A stretch of 64,000 nucleotides of DNA from an uncultured Oscillospiraceae bacterium (GCA_905192745.1 CAJJLZ010000007.1:31803-95802), one strand, 5' to 3'. Counted from the stretch's first letter, positions 28,917 through 38,747 are shown. The notes: generated by a model from the sequence alone, not told the origin. Translations and numbers: made by a program.

Positions 28917-30908
28917 CTAATCCCGGCGGGCCTGATTCCCGGCCTGCCGGTCGATCGCCTCGGTCAGGCGGCGGTACGCCTCGTCCATCGTGGTCTCTTC
29001 AAGCTGGGCACCCGCCATGGTCAGATGGCCGCCCCCGCCGAGTGCTTCCATCACGAGCTGGACATTGAATTCTCCCAGAGAACGGGCCGAAATATTGACC
29101 CCGCCGTTCTCGGCGAAAAGGACGAAGGAGGCGTCCACCCCCTTGATATACAGCAGTTCGTCCGCCGCCTGAGAGGCGGCGATCCGCATCTGTTTCCCGC
29201 CGCCGTCCCGGTCGCAGGCAATGGCCGCCCGCCCGTAGAGCTTCGCGTGGGCCACGATATCGGTTTTTTCCTTGTAGAGATCCATACTGCCGGCGAACAG
29301 GCGCTTGACCTCCACCGTATCCGCCCCCAGCCGGCGGAGGTAAGCGGCGGCCTCGAAGGTGCGCACCCCCGCCTTCATCACGAAGCTGCGGGTATCCAGC
29401 ATAATGCCGGCCAGCAGGGCCTCCGCGTCCAGCCGGGAGACCACGCAGCCGGACAGGTACTGCACCAGCTCCGCCACCATTTCGGAAGCGGAGGAGGAGT
29501 ACGGCTCATGATAAAAAATCACGGCGTTGTCGATATGATCCACCATCTTGCGGTGATGATCGATCACCACTACCGTCGCCGCGGCCTCGTACAGCTTCAG
29601 GCTGTCCAGCATCCGGGGATTGTGGGTATCGGTGACGATCAGCAGAGTCCGCCTGGTCACCAGCGGAAGAGCGTCCTCCGGCTCGATAAACAGATCGGCC
29701 CGGCCCGCGTCATGATACCGGTCCAGCAGCTCGGGCGCGAGGGTCTGGGCCTTGCGGATGACCACATACGCCGGTTTTCCGAGGCTGCGGACCGCCGAAG
29801 CCATCGCCGCGGCGGAACCCACACAGTCAAGATCGGAGAAGCGGTGCCCCATCACCAGTACGTTATCGCTGCCGTTCACCAGCTCCAGCAGGGCGGAAGC
29901 CACCACCCGGGTGCGCACCTTGGTGCGTTTTTCCACCCCTTTGGAAACCCCGCCGTAAAAGTCGAAGCCGTTGCGGGTTTTTACCGCCGCCTGATCGCCG
30001 CCCCGGCCGAGCGCCATTTCGATCGCCTGGCGGGCCATTTCCTCCGACTCCCGCAGGGTCTCCCCCTGCCCAACGCCGATGGAAAGGGTCACGCACTGAT
30101 GATCGCCGGTCTGCACCGCCCGCACCCGGTCAAGAATATCGAACCGGGAATCGATCATAGGCTGCAGGTGCCGCTGTTCCACCAGCAGGAGGAACCGGTC
30201 GCTGCTGTATTTCCGCAGTACGCCGGTGGTGGAGGACGCCCAGTCCTCAATCAGGGTTTCCACCCGGCCGGAAAGCTGCGCCCGCTCGCTGTCCCGGGCG
30301 TTCTGGAGCAGTTCGTCCATATTGTCGATATACAGCAGGATAACGGCCGGGCGGCTGAGCGCGTATTCCTCCGCGATATCCTTTAGCCGGGTATCCTCCA
30401 CATAATACAGCACCGTCAGGTCGGCGTCCCGCACCGGAATCCGGCTGGCGAACACCGTGTATTTCCGTCCGTGATATTCCGCGTCCGCCGACTGCTTCCG
30501 CGTGAGTTCGGACGGGGTAAGCCCGTCCGTCAGGGCCGTGACCGGGCTGCCGTACACGTCGATCCCGTCCAGTACCTCGCTGCGGAACCGCTCGTTGTAC
30601 CAGATCACCTCACCGGCGGCACTGCACACCGTCACCGGCAGAGGGAAGGCAGACAGCGCGCTCTGCTCGGTCTGATCCAGACCGTCCGCGACCCGGGCAA
30701 GATAACGGCGGATATCCCGGTTCATCCGGCGCAGCCGCAGCGCGGTGAAAGCGAGCGCCGCCGCCGTCAGCCCAAGCGCTATGTAAAACACGGGCCGGTT
30801 GAGAAAAAACATCGCACCGACCGTCAGCAGCAGTACGGCGGCCAGCAGAACAACTGCCGGCGTCACACTCCAGAAAGGTTTTCTTTTTACAGGTTTCATG
30901 GGTTTCAT
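28917..30908 (-). CDS. gdpP: Cyclic-di-AMP phosphodiesterase GdpP (PAS/GGDEF/DHH-DHHA1)
   Basis: Membrane-bound enzyme degrading c-di-AMP, 663 residues. Order: two membrane helices (about 13-57), a PAS-like sensor (85-170), a degenerate GGDEF domain (170-300; GGDEF replaced by SSDRF, so no cyclase activity), and the DHH/DHHA1 phosphodiesterase. Metal-site motifs are GHRFSDLDCVGS, TDTHNP, IDHHRK and LDTRSF; DHHA1 ends with ALGGGGHLTMAGA. The catalytic residues look intact. The ATG at 30908 follows GGAGGGG. It is 198 bp downstream of RNase J, as often seen with mRNA-turnover genes. Confidence 0.95.
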   Translation of the reverse strand: MKPMKPVKRKPFWSVTPAVVLLAAVLLLTVGAMFFLNRPVFYIALGLTAAALAFTALRLRRMNRDIRRYLARVADGLDQTEQSALSAFPLPVTVCSAAGEVIWYNERFRSEVLDGIDVYGSPVTALTDGLTPSELTRKQSADAEYHGRKYTVFASRIPVRDADLTVLYYVEDTRLKDIAEEYALSRPAVILLYIDNMDELLQNARDSERAQLSGRVETLIEDWASSTTGVLRKYSSDRFLLLVEQRHLQPMIDSRFDILDRVRAVQTGDHQCVTLSIGVGQGETLRESEEMARQAIEMALGRGGDQAAVKTRNGFDFYGGVSKGVEKRTKVRTRVVASALLELVNGSDNVLVMGHRFSDLDCVGSAAAMASAVRSLGKPAYVVIRKAQTLAPELLDRYHDAGRADLFIEPEDALPLVTRRTLLIVTDTHNPRMLDSLKLYEAAATVVVIDHHRKMVDHIDNAVIFYHEPYSSSASEMVAELVQYLSGCVVSRLDAEALLAGIMLDTRSFVMKAGVRTFEAAAYLRRLGADTVEVKRLFAGSMDLYKEKTDIVAHAKLYGRAAIACDRDGGGKQMRIAASQAADELLYIKGVDASFVLFAENGGVNISARSLGEFNVQLVMEALGGGGHLTMAGAQLEETTMDEAYRRLTEAIDRQAGNQARRD

Positions 30909-31106
30909 GAGTCCCCTCCATCCGCCCGGGAAAAACGGGCGAGACAGGCGGAACCGGGCGGAAAACCGCCCGGCCGCGTCCTTTCGGTATCCCGGACCGG
31001 AACAGGAATCACGCCGCAGGAAGAGCCCCGCGGCGGATTATCCGTCCACGGACGGACTTATACGTCCGTGGGCGGGTTTGCAATGGTTTATACATTCATG
31101 GATGTT

Positions 31107-33137
31107 TTACACATCCATTATGATCGGCAGGATCATGGGACTGCGCTTGGTTTTCTGGAACAGCATATGGGACAGTTCGTCCCGAACCTTGCCCTTCATG
31201 GTAGTCCAGTCATAGGAGTGCTCGCGGCAGCAGGTCTCCAGCACATCCCGGGCGATGGTCCGGGCGTCGTCGATCAGCTTCTCCGCCTCCCGCACATAGA
31301 CAAAGCCGCGGGAAACGATATCCGGACCGGCCACCACCGTGCCGGATTCGGGGTCGATCGCCGCCACCACCACAATCAGGCCGTCCTCAGCCAGATGCTT
31401 GCGGTCGCGGAGCACAATGCTCCCCACGTCGCCCACGCCGAGGCCGTCCACCAGCACACGGCCGGCCTGCACACTGCCGACCACCTCCATCTTGTCGGGG
31501 GTGATCTCCACCACCTTGCCGATGTCGCCGATCAGCACGTTCTGCGCGGGCATCCCCATCGAGCGGGCCAGCGCGGCGTGCTTCTGCAGATGCTTCTGCT
31601 CGCCGTGGACCGGGATGAAATATTTCGGCCGGGTCAGGCCGTGGATGATCTTCAGCTCGCCCTGACAGGCGTGGCCCGAAACGTGTACGTCGTACATCCG
31701 TTCGTACACCACCTCGCAGCCCCGCTTCATCAGTTCGTCCACCACCTTGCCCACCGTCTTTTCGTTGCCGGGGATGGGGGTGGCGGAAATAATGATGTAA
31801 TCCTCCGGTCCGACCTCCACCTTCCGGTGGTCGGAGAAGGCCATCCGGGACAGGGCGGACATCGGCTCGCCCTGAGAGCCGGTGGTAATCAGCGTGACCT
31901 TATCCTTCGGGTAGCGGTTGATGGTATCGATATCGATAATCACGCCGTCCGGCACCGTCAGGTACCCCAGCTCGGTCGCGATGCCGACCACGTTAATCAT
32001 GCTCCGGCCGGAAACGGCGACCTTCCGGCCGTCCTTCACCGCCGCGTCGATGATCTGCTGGATACGGTGGATATTCGAGGAGAAGGTGGCGATAATCAGC
32101 CGTTTCCCCTCCGCCTTTTTGAACAGGTTGGCGAAGCTTTCCCCCACCACCCGCTCGCTCGGGGTATAGCCCGGACGTTCCGCGTTGGTGGAATCGGCCA
32201 TCAGGGCCAGCACGCCCTCGTTCCCCAGCGCGCCGAAGCGGGCCAGATCGATCATACTGCCGAGAATGGGGGTGGTGTCGATTTTGAAGTCGCCGGTATG
32301 CACCACGTTCCCGATCGGGGTACGGATGCCCAGAGCGACCGCGTCCGGAATGGAATGGTTGACGTTGATGAATTCCACCGACACTTTCCCAAAATGGATC
32401 ACGTCCCCCGGCTTCACCACGTTCAGCGTCACCTTGCCCGCCAGCCCGTGCTCGCGGAGCTTGGATTCCACCAGCGCAAGGGTGAGGCGGGTGCCGTACA
32501 GGGGCAGGTTCACCTGCTTAAGCAGGTAGGGCAGGCCGCCGATATGGTCCTCATGTCCGTGGGTGAGGACGATGCCCCGAATCCGGTCGCGGTTCTTTTC
32601 CACATAGGTAAAATCGGGCAGGACAATATCCACCCCGAGCATTTCCTCATCCGGGAACGCCATGCCGCAGTCGATCAGAAACGCGTCGTCCCCGTATTCG
32701 AACAGGGTGATGTTTTTGCCGATCTCGTTCATGCCGCCGAGCATGGTCAGGCGGATGGGGGTGACCGGCGCTTTGGGCCGCCCGCGGCGGCCCTTTCCCT
32801 GCGTCCGGTTTCCGGCGGAAGCCGCCGTGTTCGGCGCGGCGGCGCTCTGGGCCGGCGCTATGCCAGCCGCCGGGGTTTTCCCGGCCGCCGGTTTGCGGCC
32901 GCGTCCGCGGTTTCCGGCGTTTGCCGGCTGACCCGCAGCCGGCGCCCCCGCCGGGGGCAAAACGACGCTTTCCGTTCCGTCGTTTTTCTTAGCCGCCGCG
33001 GCGCTTTCCTCCGGTTTCGCGGGCCTTCCGGGGCTTCGGCCGCGCCGTCCGCCGGAATAAGCCGCCGTCCGGGAACCGGTCGGCCGGCCGGCCGACTGGT
33101 CCTTTCCGCCGTTGTTCTTTTTTTCTTCTGTTGTCAC
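31107..33137 (-). CDS. rnjA: Ribonuclease J with a long disordered N-terminal extension
   Basis: 5'-3' exoribonuclease/endonuclease of mRNA decay and rRNA maturation, 676 residues. The metallo-beta-lactamase/beta-CASP core starts near residue 127 (IRLTMLGGMNEIGKN) with the metal motif LTHGHEDHIGGLPY, then TADSTNAERPGYTPSE-type beta-CASP features, SGHACQGELK and the C-terminal RNase J domain. The usual length is about 555. The extra N-terminal ~125 residues are Ala/Gly/Arg/Pro-rich (GGRRGRSPGRPAKP, GNRGRGRKPAAGK, GKGRRGRPK), suggesting RNA binding. The start is a GTG at 33137 after GGAGG. Confidence 0.94.
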   Translation of the reverse strand: MTTEEKKNNGGKDQSAGRPTGSRTAAYSGGRRGRSPGRPAKPEESAAAAKKNDGTESVVLPPAGAPAAGQPANAGNRGRGRKPAAGKTPAAGIAPAQSAAAPNTAASAGNRTQGKGRRGRPKAPVTPIRLTMLGGMNEIGKNITLFEYGDDAFLIDCGMAFPDEEMLGVDIVLPDFTYVEKNRDRIRGIVLTHGHEDHIGGLPYLLKQVNLPLYGTRLTLALVESKLREHGLAGKVTLNVVKPGDVIHFGKVSVEFINVNHSIPDAVALGIRTPIGNVVHTGDFKIDTTPILGSMIDLARFGALGNEGVLALMADSTNAERPGYTPSERVVGESFANLFKKAEGKRLIIATFSSNIHRIQQIIDAAVKDGRKVAVSGRSMINVVGIATELGYLTVPDGVIIDIDTINRYPKDKVTLITTGSQGEPMSALSRMAFSDHRKVEVGPEDYIIISATPIPGNEKTVGKVVDELMKRGCEVVYERMYDVHVSGHACQGELKIIHGLTRPKYFIPVHGEQKHLQKHAALARSMGMPAQNVLIGDIGKVVEITPDKMEVVGSVQAGRVLVDGLGVGDVGSIVLRDRKHLAEDGLIVVVAAIDPESGTVVAGPDIVSRGFVYVREAEKLIDDARTIARDVLETCCREHSYDWTTMKGKVRDELSHMLFQKTKRSPMILPIIMDV

Positions 33138-33522
33138 AAATAATCCTCCGTTTCCTGGCGGGACATCCCCGCCATACAGCCGCCGCTTTTTTAAAAGGCG
33201 GCGCGATCCCCTTTCAGGATGGGAAATTTCTTTCGTATCCGTTGCCGAACCCCCGTTTCAAAAAACGGGAAGGTCCTGCATGCCATACAGACGTATGGGA
33301 AAAAGAGCCCCACGCACCGTGGGGCCGTTCCTTACTCCGTGCATTCTATTGATCCGAACACATCATTCAAAAGGCCCGCAGAATTTGCGGACACATTTCC
33401 CCGGGGTAAACCGACCACATCATGCAGAACCCGCCCGAAGTCCGGACGGCCCTTTGCGCGGCCGTTCGAAAGCCTGTAATCCGGCAAAAGCGGGAACGGC
33501 GGTTCTACATTTCGTCCAATAT
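33138..33522 (-). promoter_or_regulatory. Long RNase J leader with internal terminator-like hairpin
   Basis: If transcription starts from the promoter at 33523-33551, the mRNA has an approximately 375-base 5' UTR. It contains a strong stem-loop plus U run (33299-33326), an ACGGG-T6 stem (near 33250-33266) and GCCGCC/GGCGGC pairing (near 33178-33202). A second promoter-like pair, TTGAAT-N16-TAGAAT, lies at about 33343-33370 on the minus strand. Regulation by attenuation or self-cleavage is inferred, not shown. No gene is seen in this 388-bp gap. Confidence 0.45.
33299..33326 (-). terminator. Intrinsic terminator or attenuator inside the RNase J leader
   Basis: GCCCCAC (33307-33313) pairs with GTGGGGC (33319-33325), followed on the minus strand by TCTTTTT. 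It could end the upstream nucleotidyltransferase mRNA or attenuate RNase J. Confidence 0.7.
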
Positions 33523-33551
33523 ATATTACTTTGTTTCGTTCGTAATGTCAA
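33523..33551 (-). promoter_or_regulatory. RNase J promoter overlapping the upstream gene's last codons
   Basis: Minus strand TTGACA (33546-33551), 17-base spacer, TAATAT (33523-33528). The -10 coincides with the stop codon of the gene at 33526. Confidence 0.6.
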
Positions 33552-35874
33552 GGGAAACCGCATTCAGCTTCTCTTCCAGTTCTCCGCAGAGCTCGGCGGC
33601 CAGTTCGGTATCGGCCGCTTCCGCGATCAGGGTCAGGCTTTTTCCCCGTTTGGACGGCCGGACCAGCAGGGTCCCTTTTTTCAGGCGGATGCGGGTTCCT
33701 TCCCCCGCTTCCGTCCGATCGTTCCCCTCGGCCAGCTTCCGGAGCAGCCGGCCGGGATTCGCCCCGCAGGGAACGGTCCTGGTCGCCACCGCAAAACCGG
33801 GGAGACGGGCGGCCAGCTCCGCCAGGGTCAGGCGGCGGGCTTTCAGGGCGTACAGCACCTTCACGGCCATCATCAGCCCGTCCCGGGTCCAGAGCTGCGC
33901 GGCCGCGAGTTTCCGCGCCTCGGCGTCGCCTTTGTCCGCCGGGCAGAGATAATACCGCCGCGCCCGGCCGCCGTACTGTTCGGCAAGCTGATCGATCACC
34001 ATGGGCGCGTCATAGGGCACCGCCACATCCCCGCCTTCTTCCAGTTCGAGCAGGCAGCACAGGGCAAGCACCTGCTCCGGCCAGAGATACCCGGTCTCCT
34101 CATCGTACAGCGAAAGCCGCCGCCCCTGCGCCCCGAGATGGAGCCGCAGCTCCCCGGGGCCGCCTTCCTCCGCCGGGACGCAGCCCATAGTGGTCAGCAC
34201 CGAGGACAGCAGCCGCACGCATTCGTAATCGGAGCCCTTTACCGTCACCGCCATTCCCGAAAGCCCCATAGGGGCCATGCTGATGAGTTCCTGCCGGTAA
34301 AGCTGCTGCATGGAGGACATATCGGTCAATTCCCGCACGCTGTCCCAGCCCGCCCGGACAAAATCGCCGCCGGCCAGCCGCGCCTCGATTCCCCGCTCCA
34401 CCGGACGGGGAGCCGGGAGCCCGCCGTCCGACACCAGACGGACGCAGGCCTTCGGCCCGCCCCCGATATATACGCCGGTATGGATCCGGCCGAAATTCAC
34501 GAAATAATCGAACTGCGGCCCGACACACGGACCGAAATCCCAGACGGTTCCCCCCGCCGAAAGAACGCCCGCGTTCAGCGCCATTTTCAGAGCAGCGGCG
34601 GCGTGATCGTTCGCGCAGCCTACCGCCACCTTCTCCCCCCGCGCCAGACTGCCGACCGCCGCGCCTAGCCGGGCGCAGAGCTCCGGGGTCAGCTCCACCC
34701 CGGTTTCGCCGGTCATCCCCGCGTCGTCAAACGCCATACAGGGGCCGCAGCCTTCCCGCACGTTATCCCGCAGGACGGCGCTGCTTTCCACCTGTTTGTC
34801 CGGCCAGATTTTCACGTCGGGGTATACGGAGGCGTATTCCCCCACCACGCTGCCCGCGCCCACGGCCGTCCCCTCAAACAGGGAGGCGCCCCGCCGCACG
34901 GACGCCGCGTGACAGAGAAGCGCGCCGGTCAGCGCCGCCCGCTCCCCCACATACGCGCAGCCGAGCAGGACCGAATCCCGTACCTTCGCACCCGCGCCGA
35001 TGCAGCAGCCGTCGTCCAGCACCGCAAAGGGACCGATCTGCGCCCCCGAACCGATGCATACCCCTTCGCCGATATACACCGGCGGGGTGAGGATATAGCC
35101 CCCTTCGGGCCGTCCCGCCCGGCAGAGTACGCCGTCCGGCGGCGCGGGAAAATCCCGGAGCTTTCCTTCCAGCATATCCCGCTGGGCGGAACGGTAAGCC
35201 GACAGGGAGCCGATATCGCACCAGTAGCCTTCCGCCTCCGCCGCATACAGGGGCATCCCCTTCTCCAGCATCCGGGGGAAAAGGTCCTTCGCAAAATCGT
35301 ATTCCCCCTCCTCCGGAATCAGCGCGAGCGCTTCAGGGGAGAGAATATAGATACCGGTGTTGGCCGCGTCGGTCACCGCCTGCGCCCAGCCCGGCTTTTC
35401 CACAAAGCCGACCACCCGGCCGTCCGCGTCATACCGTACCAGCCCGTATTCCCGCGGGTCTTCCACCCGGGTAACCAGCAGAGTGGCGGCCGCGCCGTTC
35501 TGCCGGTGGAAACGGACGGCGGCCGAGAGATCGAAATCGGTCAGCGCATCCCCGCTGATTACCAGCAGCTCCTCCCCCTGCGACAGGCGGCCGACCGCGC
35601 CCCGGACGCTCCCCGCCGTGCCGAGAGGGGTATCCTCCACCGCGTAACGCAGGGAAATGTCCCCATAGCTCTCCCCGAAATGCTCCGAAATCGCCGAGGG
35701 GAGATACCGCAGAGTCACCGCCGCCTCGGTCACGCCGTGCCGACCGAGCAGATCGAGAATATATTCCATCATCGGACGGCCGCAGAGCCGCGCCATTGGT
35801 TTGGGAAGGTCGCAGGTCAGCGGCCGCAGCCGCGTCCCCTCTCCCCCCGCCATGATTACCGCTTTCATTGCCAT
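33526..35874 (-). CDS. NDP-sugar pyrophosphorylase fused to a degenerate phosphohexomutase
   Basis: 782 residues. The N-terminal nucleotidyltransferase (about 1-235) has [34 protein letters not shown] (metal) and VGFVEKPG, so it likely makes a GDP- or other NDP-sugar. A left-handed beta-helix of hexapeptide repeats follows (about 250-370). The C-terminal region (about 390-775) keeps the phosphoglucomutase/phosphomannomutase fold, but the phosphoserine loop TASHNP reads YIGGGPK, the metal loop DxDxDR reads GAQGRR, and RPSGTEP reads RPSKRGK. Mutase activity is therefore unlikely. Start chosen at 35874 ([11 protein letters not shown]); 35868 is equally possible. It feeds cell-surface polysaccharide synthesis by inference. 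Confidence 0.87.
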   Translation of the reverse strand: MAMKAVIMAGGEGTRLRPLTCDLPKPMARLCGRPMMEYILDLLGRHGVTEAAVTLRYLPSAISEHFGESYGDISLRYAVEDTPLGTAGSVRGAVGRLSQGEELLVISGDALTDFDLSAAVRFHRQNGAAATLLVTRVEDPREYGLVRYDADGRVVGFVEKPGWAQAVTDAANTGIYILSPEALALIPEEGEYDFAKDLFPRMLEKGMPLYAAEAEGYWCDIGSLSAYRSAQRDMLEGKLRDFPAPPDGVLCRAGRPEGGYILTPPVYIGEGVCIGSGAQIGPFAVLDDGCCIGAGAKVRDSVLLGCAYVGERAALTGALLCHAASVRRGASLFEGTAVGAGSVVGEYASVYPDVKIWPDKQVESSAVLRDNVREGCGPCMAFDDAGMTGETGVELTPELCARLGAAVGSLARGEKVAVGCANDHAAAALKMALNAGVLSAGGTVWDFGPCVGPQFDYFVNFGRIHTGVYIGGGPKACVRLVSDGGLPAPRPVERGIEARLAGGDFVRAGWDSVRELTDMSSMQQLYRQELISMAPMGLSGMAVTVKGSDYECVRLLSSVLTTMGCVPAEEGGPGELRLHLGAQGRRLSLYDEETGYLWPEQVLALCCLLELEEGGDVAVPYDAPMVIDQLAEQYGGRARRYYLCPADKGDAEARKLAAAQLWTRDGLMMAVKVLYALKARRLTLAELAARLPGFAVATRTVPCGANPGRLLRKLAEGNDRTEAGEGTRIRLKKGTLLVRPSKRGKSLTLIAEAADTELAAELCGELEEKLNAVSLDITNETK

Positions 35875-36051
35875 ATCGTCATGCCATCCCTTTCCCGCTG
35901 TATTCCTCATGGAAAACCGCTTTTTCGCTTTTTTCGCTCCGTCGGCGCAGACCGGCGGACTTTTCGGGGATAGTATTGACCGCGCGCCGGGGGTTTATCG
36001 CCCCGAAACGGAAAAGAAGGAAAAGTTCGGAAAGTTTCGCCGCCGGACGGC

Positions 36052-36080
36052 TTGTGCACGGGGAAATTTTTGACTATAAT
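36052..36080 (+). promoter_or_regulatory. rnhA promoter
   Basis: TTGTGC (36052-36057), 17-base spacer, TATAAT (36075-36080). Confidence 0.6.
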
Positions 36081-36137
36081 GAAAGCCGGCCGAGGAATAC
36101 AAGGCCGATTTCATCAGGAAAGCGGGAGATTTTCTCC

Positions 36138-36575
36138 ATGAAGCATGTGGAACTGTTCACCGACGGCGCCTGTTCCGGCAATCCCGGCCCCGGCGGCTGG
36201 GGCGCCATCCTGCGATACAACGGGCGGGAGAAGGAGCTTTCGGGCGGCGAGGCCCGCACCACCAACAACCGGATGGAATTGACCGCCGTGATCGAGGGGC
36301 TTTCCGCCCTGAACGAAACCTGCGCGGTCACTCTGACCAGCGACTCCAAATATGTGATCGACGCGATCCAGAAGGGCTGGGCGCGGGGATGGAAGCGGAA
36401 CGGCTGGCGGAAGGCGGATAAAAAGCCCGCCCTGAACGCCGATCTGTGGGACCGTCTGCTCACCCTGCTGGACATTCACGATGTGAAACTCGTATGGGTG
36501 CACGGGCATCAGGGCCACCCGGAGAACGAGCGCTGCGACCAGCTCGCCGTCGCGGCGGCGGAACGGTTCAAATAA
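36138..36575 (+). CDS. rnhA: Ribonuclease HI
   Basis: Cleaves RNA in RNA:DNA hybrids. The 145-residue protein has the complete catalytic set: [17 protein letters not shown] (Asp), [15 protein letters not shown] (Glu), [12 protein letters not shown] (Asp), and [17 protein letters not shown] (His and final Asp). The basic [13 protein letters not shown] segment is the substrate handle. GGGAG precedes the ATG. It is divergent from the nucleotidyltransferase gene. Confidence 0.96.
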   Translation: MKHVELFTDGACSGNPGPGGWGAILRYNGREKELSGGEARTTNNRMELTAVIEGLSALNETCAVTLTSDSKYVIDAIQKGWARGWKRNGWRKADKKPALNADLWDRLLTLLDIHDVKLVWVHGHQGHPENERCDQLAVAAAERFK

Positions 36576-36761
36576 AACGGTATGGAAAAGGCGCTGCTTT
36601 ATCTGTCGGTCCGCCGGCCGTTATTTGGCCGTTTCCGCCCGCTTTCGGCCCTCAAAAACAGTTTTCCCGTCTCCTTTTTTCTTCCGGAAAACAAAAAACG
36701 CATATATTGGACAAAAAAAGCAAGGGTTGCCCGGTGAAAATTTCTCGCTTTATATCTTGAA

Positions 36762-36813
36762 ATATACACCAAAGAGGTATATATTAATGGCAGAAAGCAA
36801 ACACTAGCGGAAA
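36762..36813 (+). promoter_or_regulatory. Inverted repeat and six-codon upstream ORF before nifS
   Basis: ATATAC-N9-GTATAT (about 36763-36783) overlaps AAAGAGGT, a good ribosome site for the ATG at 36787. That ORF reads MAESKH and stops at 36807, six bases before the first ATG in the nifS frame. This could be a leader peptide with reinitiation, or an operator over the ribosome site. Confidence 0.4.
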
Positions 36814-38079
36814 ATGGCGAAATCTTCCCCGCGCCCTCCGGGCAGGGGCGTCGTTTTCCCAATCCATAGAAAGCCGGTGAACCGATTGGCCAATCGCTTT
36901 GTATACGCGGACAACGCCGCGACCACCCGTCTTCTTCCCCCGGTGCTGGAGGCCATGACCCCTTATCTGACGGAGGAATACGGTAACCCCTCTTCCCTGT
37001 ACAGCTTCGGCCAAAGCTCCCGTCAGGCGGTAGACAGGGCCCGCGAGACCGTGGCCCGCTGTCTGAACTGCCGCCCGGATGAGGTGTTTTTCACCTCCGG
37101 CGGAAGCGAAGCCGACAACTGGGCGATCAAGATGACCGCCGAGGCGCTGTCGAAAAAAGGGAAAAAGCATATCATTTCCACGGTTTTCGAGCATCACGCC
37201 GTACTCCACACCCTCGAATTCCTGAAAAAACATGGGTTTGAAATCACCCTTCTGCCGGTTTATGACAACGGCGTCGTCCGGGTGGAGGATGTGAAGGCCG
37301 CCCTGCGGCCGGATACGGCGCTGGTGAGCGTGATGTTCGCCAACAACGAGATCGGCACTCTTCAGCCGATCGCTGAAATCGGCGCTCTCTGCCGGGAAGC
37401 GGGGGTGCTCTTCCACACCGACGCGGTACAGGCCGTCGGCCATGTTCCGGTAGATTTCGCCGGGATGAATATCGACATGCTCTCTCTGTCCGCCCACAAG
37501 TTCCACGGGCCGAAGGGAATGGGCGCGCTGATCCTCCGCAAGGGGGTGCGCTTCGGCAACCTGATCGACGGCGGCGCGCAGGAAAAGGGCCGCCGCGCCG
37601 GCACCGAAAACACCGCCGGCATCGTCGGTCTGGCCAAAGCGATGGAGTTGGCCTGCGGTTCCATCGAAGCCAACACGCCCCGGCTGACCGCCATGCGGGA
37701 CCGGCTGATCCACGGCCTCCTCTCTTCCGTGGAGCGCAGCCGCCTGAACGGCGACCCGGTTCAGCGCCTGCCCGGCAACGTCAACATCAGCTTTGAAGGC
37801 ATCGAAGGCGAAAGCCTTCTCCTGATGCTGGATTTCAAGGGGATCTGCGCCTCCTCCGGCTCGGCCTGCACCTCCGGCTCGCTGGACCCCAGCCACGTCC
37901 TGCTCGCCATCGGCCTGCCCCACGCGGTGGCCCACGGCTCCCTCCGTCTTACCTTGTCGGAGGAAACCACCGAGGAGGATATCGACTACATGCTGGCGGA
38001 AATTCCGCCCATCGTCCGCCGCCTGCGGGATATGTCCCCCCTGTGGGAGCATATCCTGAAGGGCGAAACCGTGCAGTAA
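36814..38079 (+). CDS. nifS: Cysteine desulfurase (NifS/IscS type)
   Basis: PLP enzyme that removes sulfur from cysteine for Fe-S cluster assembly; 421 residues as read. Motifs: [21 protein letters not shown] at the start of the conserved region, [32 protein letters not shown], the PLP lysine in [15 protein letters not shown], and the active cysteine in [12 protein letters not shown]. The first 28 residues are not conserved. Possible starts are ATG 36814 (no good ribosome site, but next to a stop of a short ORF), GTG 36877 and TTG 36886, the last giving the usual family N-terminus. nifU follows. Confidence 0.92.
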   Translation: MAKSSPRPPGRGVVFPIHRKPVNRLANRFVYADNAATTRLLPPVLEAMTPYLTEEYGNPSSLYSFGQSSRQAVDRARETVARCLNCRPDEVFFTSGGSEADNWAIKMTAEALSKKGKKHIISTVFEHHAVLHTLEFLKKHGFEITLLPVYDNGVVRVEDVKAALRPDTALVSVMFANNEIGTLQPIAEIGALCREAGVLFHTDAVQAVGHVPVDFAGMNIDMLSLSAHKFHGPKGMGALILRKGVRFGNLIDGGAQEKGRRAGTENTAGIVGLAKAMELACGSIEANTPRLTAMRDRLIHGLLSSVERSRLNGDPVQRLPGNVNISFEGIEGESLLLMLDFKGICASSGSACTSGSLDPSHVLLAIGLPHAVAHGSLRLTLSEETTEEDIDYMLAEIPPIVRRLRDMSPLWEHILKGETVQ

Positions 38080-38105
38080 ACCGGCGGCTCGGATACCGGG
38101 CGCCG

Positions 38106-38142
38106 TCAACAGTCAGAAAGTCAGCAAGTTACCAAGTCAGAA
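38106..38142. repeat. Short tandem repeat, AGTCAGNA unit
   Basis: About four consecutive 8-base units (AGTCAGAA, AGTCAGCA, AGTTACCA, AGTCAGAA) in the nifS-nifU gap, ending next to the nifU ribosome site. Confidence 0.75.
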
Positions 38143-38155
38143 AGAAGGAGTCCGT

Positions 38156-38593
38156 ATGGCAGCATTCTACAGCGATAAAGTCATGGATCATTTCACCAAT
38201 CCCCGCAACGTGGGCGAGATCCCGGACGCGGACGGCATTGGGGAGATCGGCAACGCCAAATGCGGCGACATCATGAAAATGTATATCAAGGTGAAGGACG
38301 GCCGGATCGCCGACGTGAAATTCAAGACCTTCGGCTGCGGCTCCGCGATCGCCACCAGCTCGATCGCCACCGAGATGATTATGGGGCAGACGATCGAGGA
38401 CGCGCTCAAGCTCTCCAACAAAGCGGTGGTGGAAGCACTGGACGGCCTGCCCGCCCATAAAATCCACTGCTCGGTTCTGGCGGAGCAGTCGATCAAGGCC
38501 GCCATCGCGGATTATTACCGCCGGCAGGGAATCGACCCCACCCCCATTGTGGGCGAGCTTCCCGATCCCGACGCGGAGGCCTGCCACCTGTAA
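38156..38593 (+). CDS. nifU: Fe-S cluster scaffold NifU/IscU
   Basis: 145-residue U-type scaffold on which NifS builds [2Fe-2S]/[4Fe-4S] clusters. Cluster ligands C36 (NAKCGD, with D38), C61 (FGCGSAIATSS) and C105 (KIHCSVLAE) are all present. AAGGAG precedes the ATG. It is 76 bp after nifS, in the common nifS-nifU pair of Clostridia. A strong terminator follows. Confidence 0.95.
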   Translation: MAAFYSDKVMDHFTNPRNVGEIPDADGIGEIGNAKCGDIMKMYIKVKDGRIADVKFKTFGCGSAIATSSIATEMIMGQTIEDALKLSNKAVVEALDGLPAHKIHCSVLAEQSIKAAIADYYRRQGIDPTPIVGELPDPDAEACHL

Positions 38594-38635
38594 GGAACCG
38601 GGAAATCCGTCTTCGGCGTCTTTGAGCCGATTCGG

Positions 38636-38674
38636 CAATGCCGCAAAGCCGTCGCTTTGCGGCATTGTTTTTTT
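38636..38674 (+). terminator. Terminator after nifU
   Basis: CAATGCCGCAAAG / CTTTGCGGCATTG arms and seven Ts. Confidence 0.9.
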
Positions 38675-38747
38675 CTTTTGACCCTTCTGTTTTTCACGTC
38701 TCCGTACCAGATGGGACGATAGACTGTCTGATGGGGAGGTTCTTCCT

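Noticed and set aside
30471..33143. 890-codon + strand frame
   Set aside because: Antisense shadow of gdpP and RNase J with biased composition and no domain.
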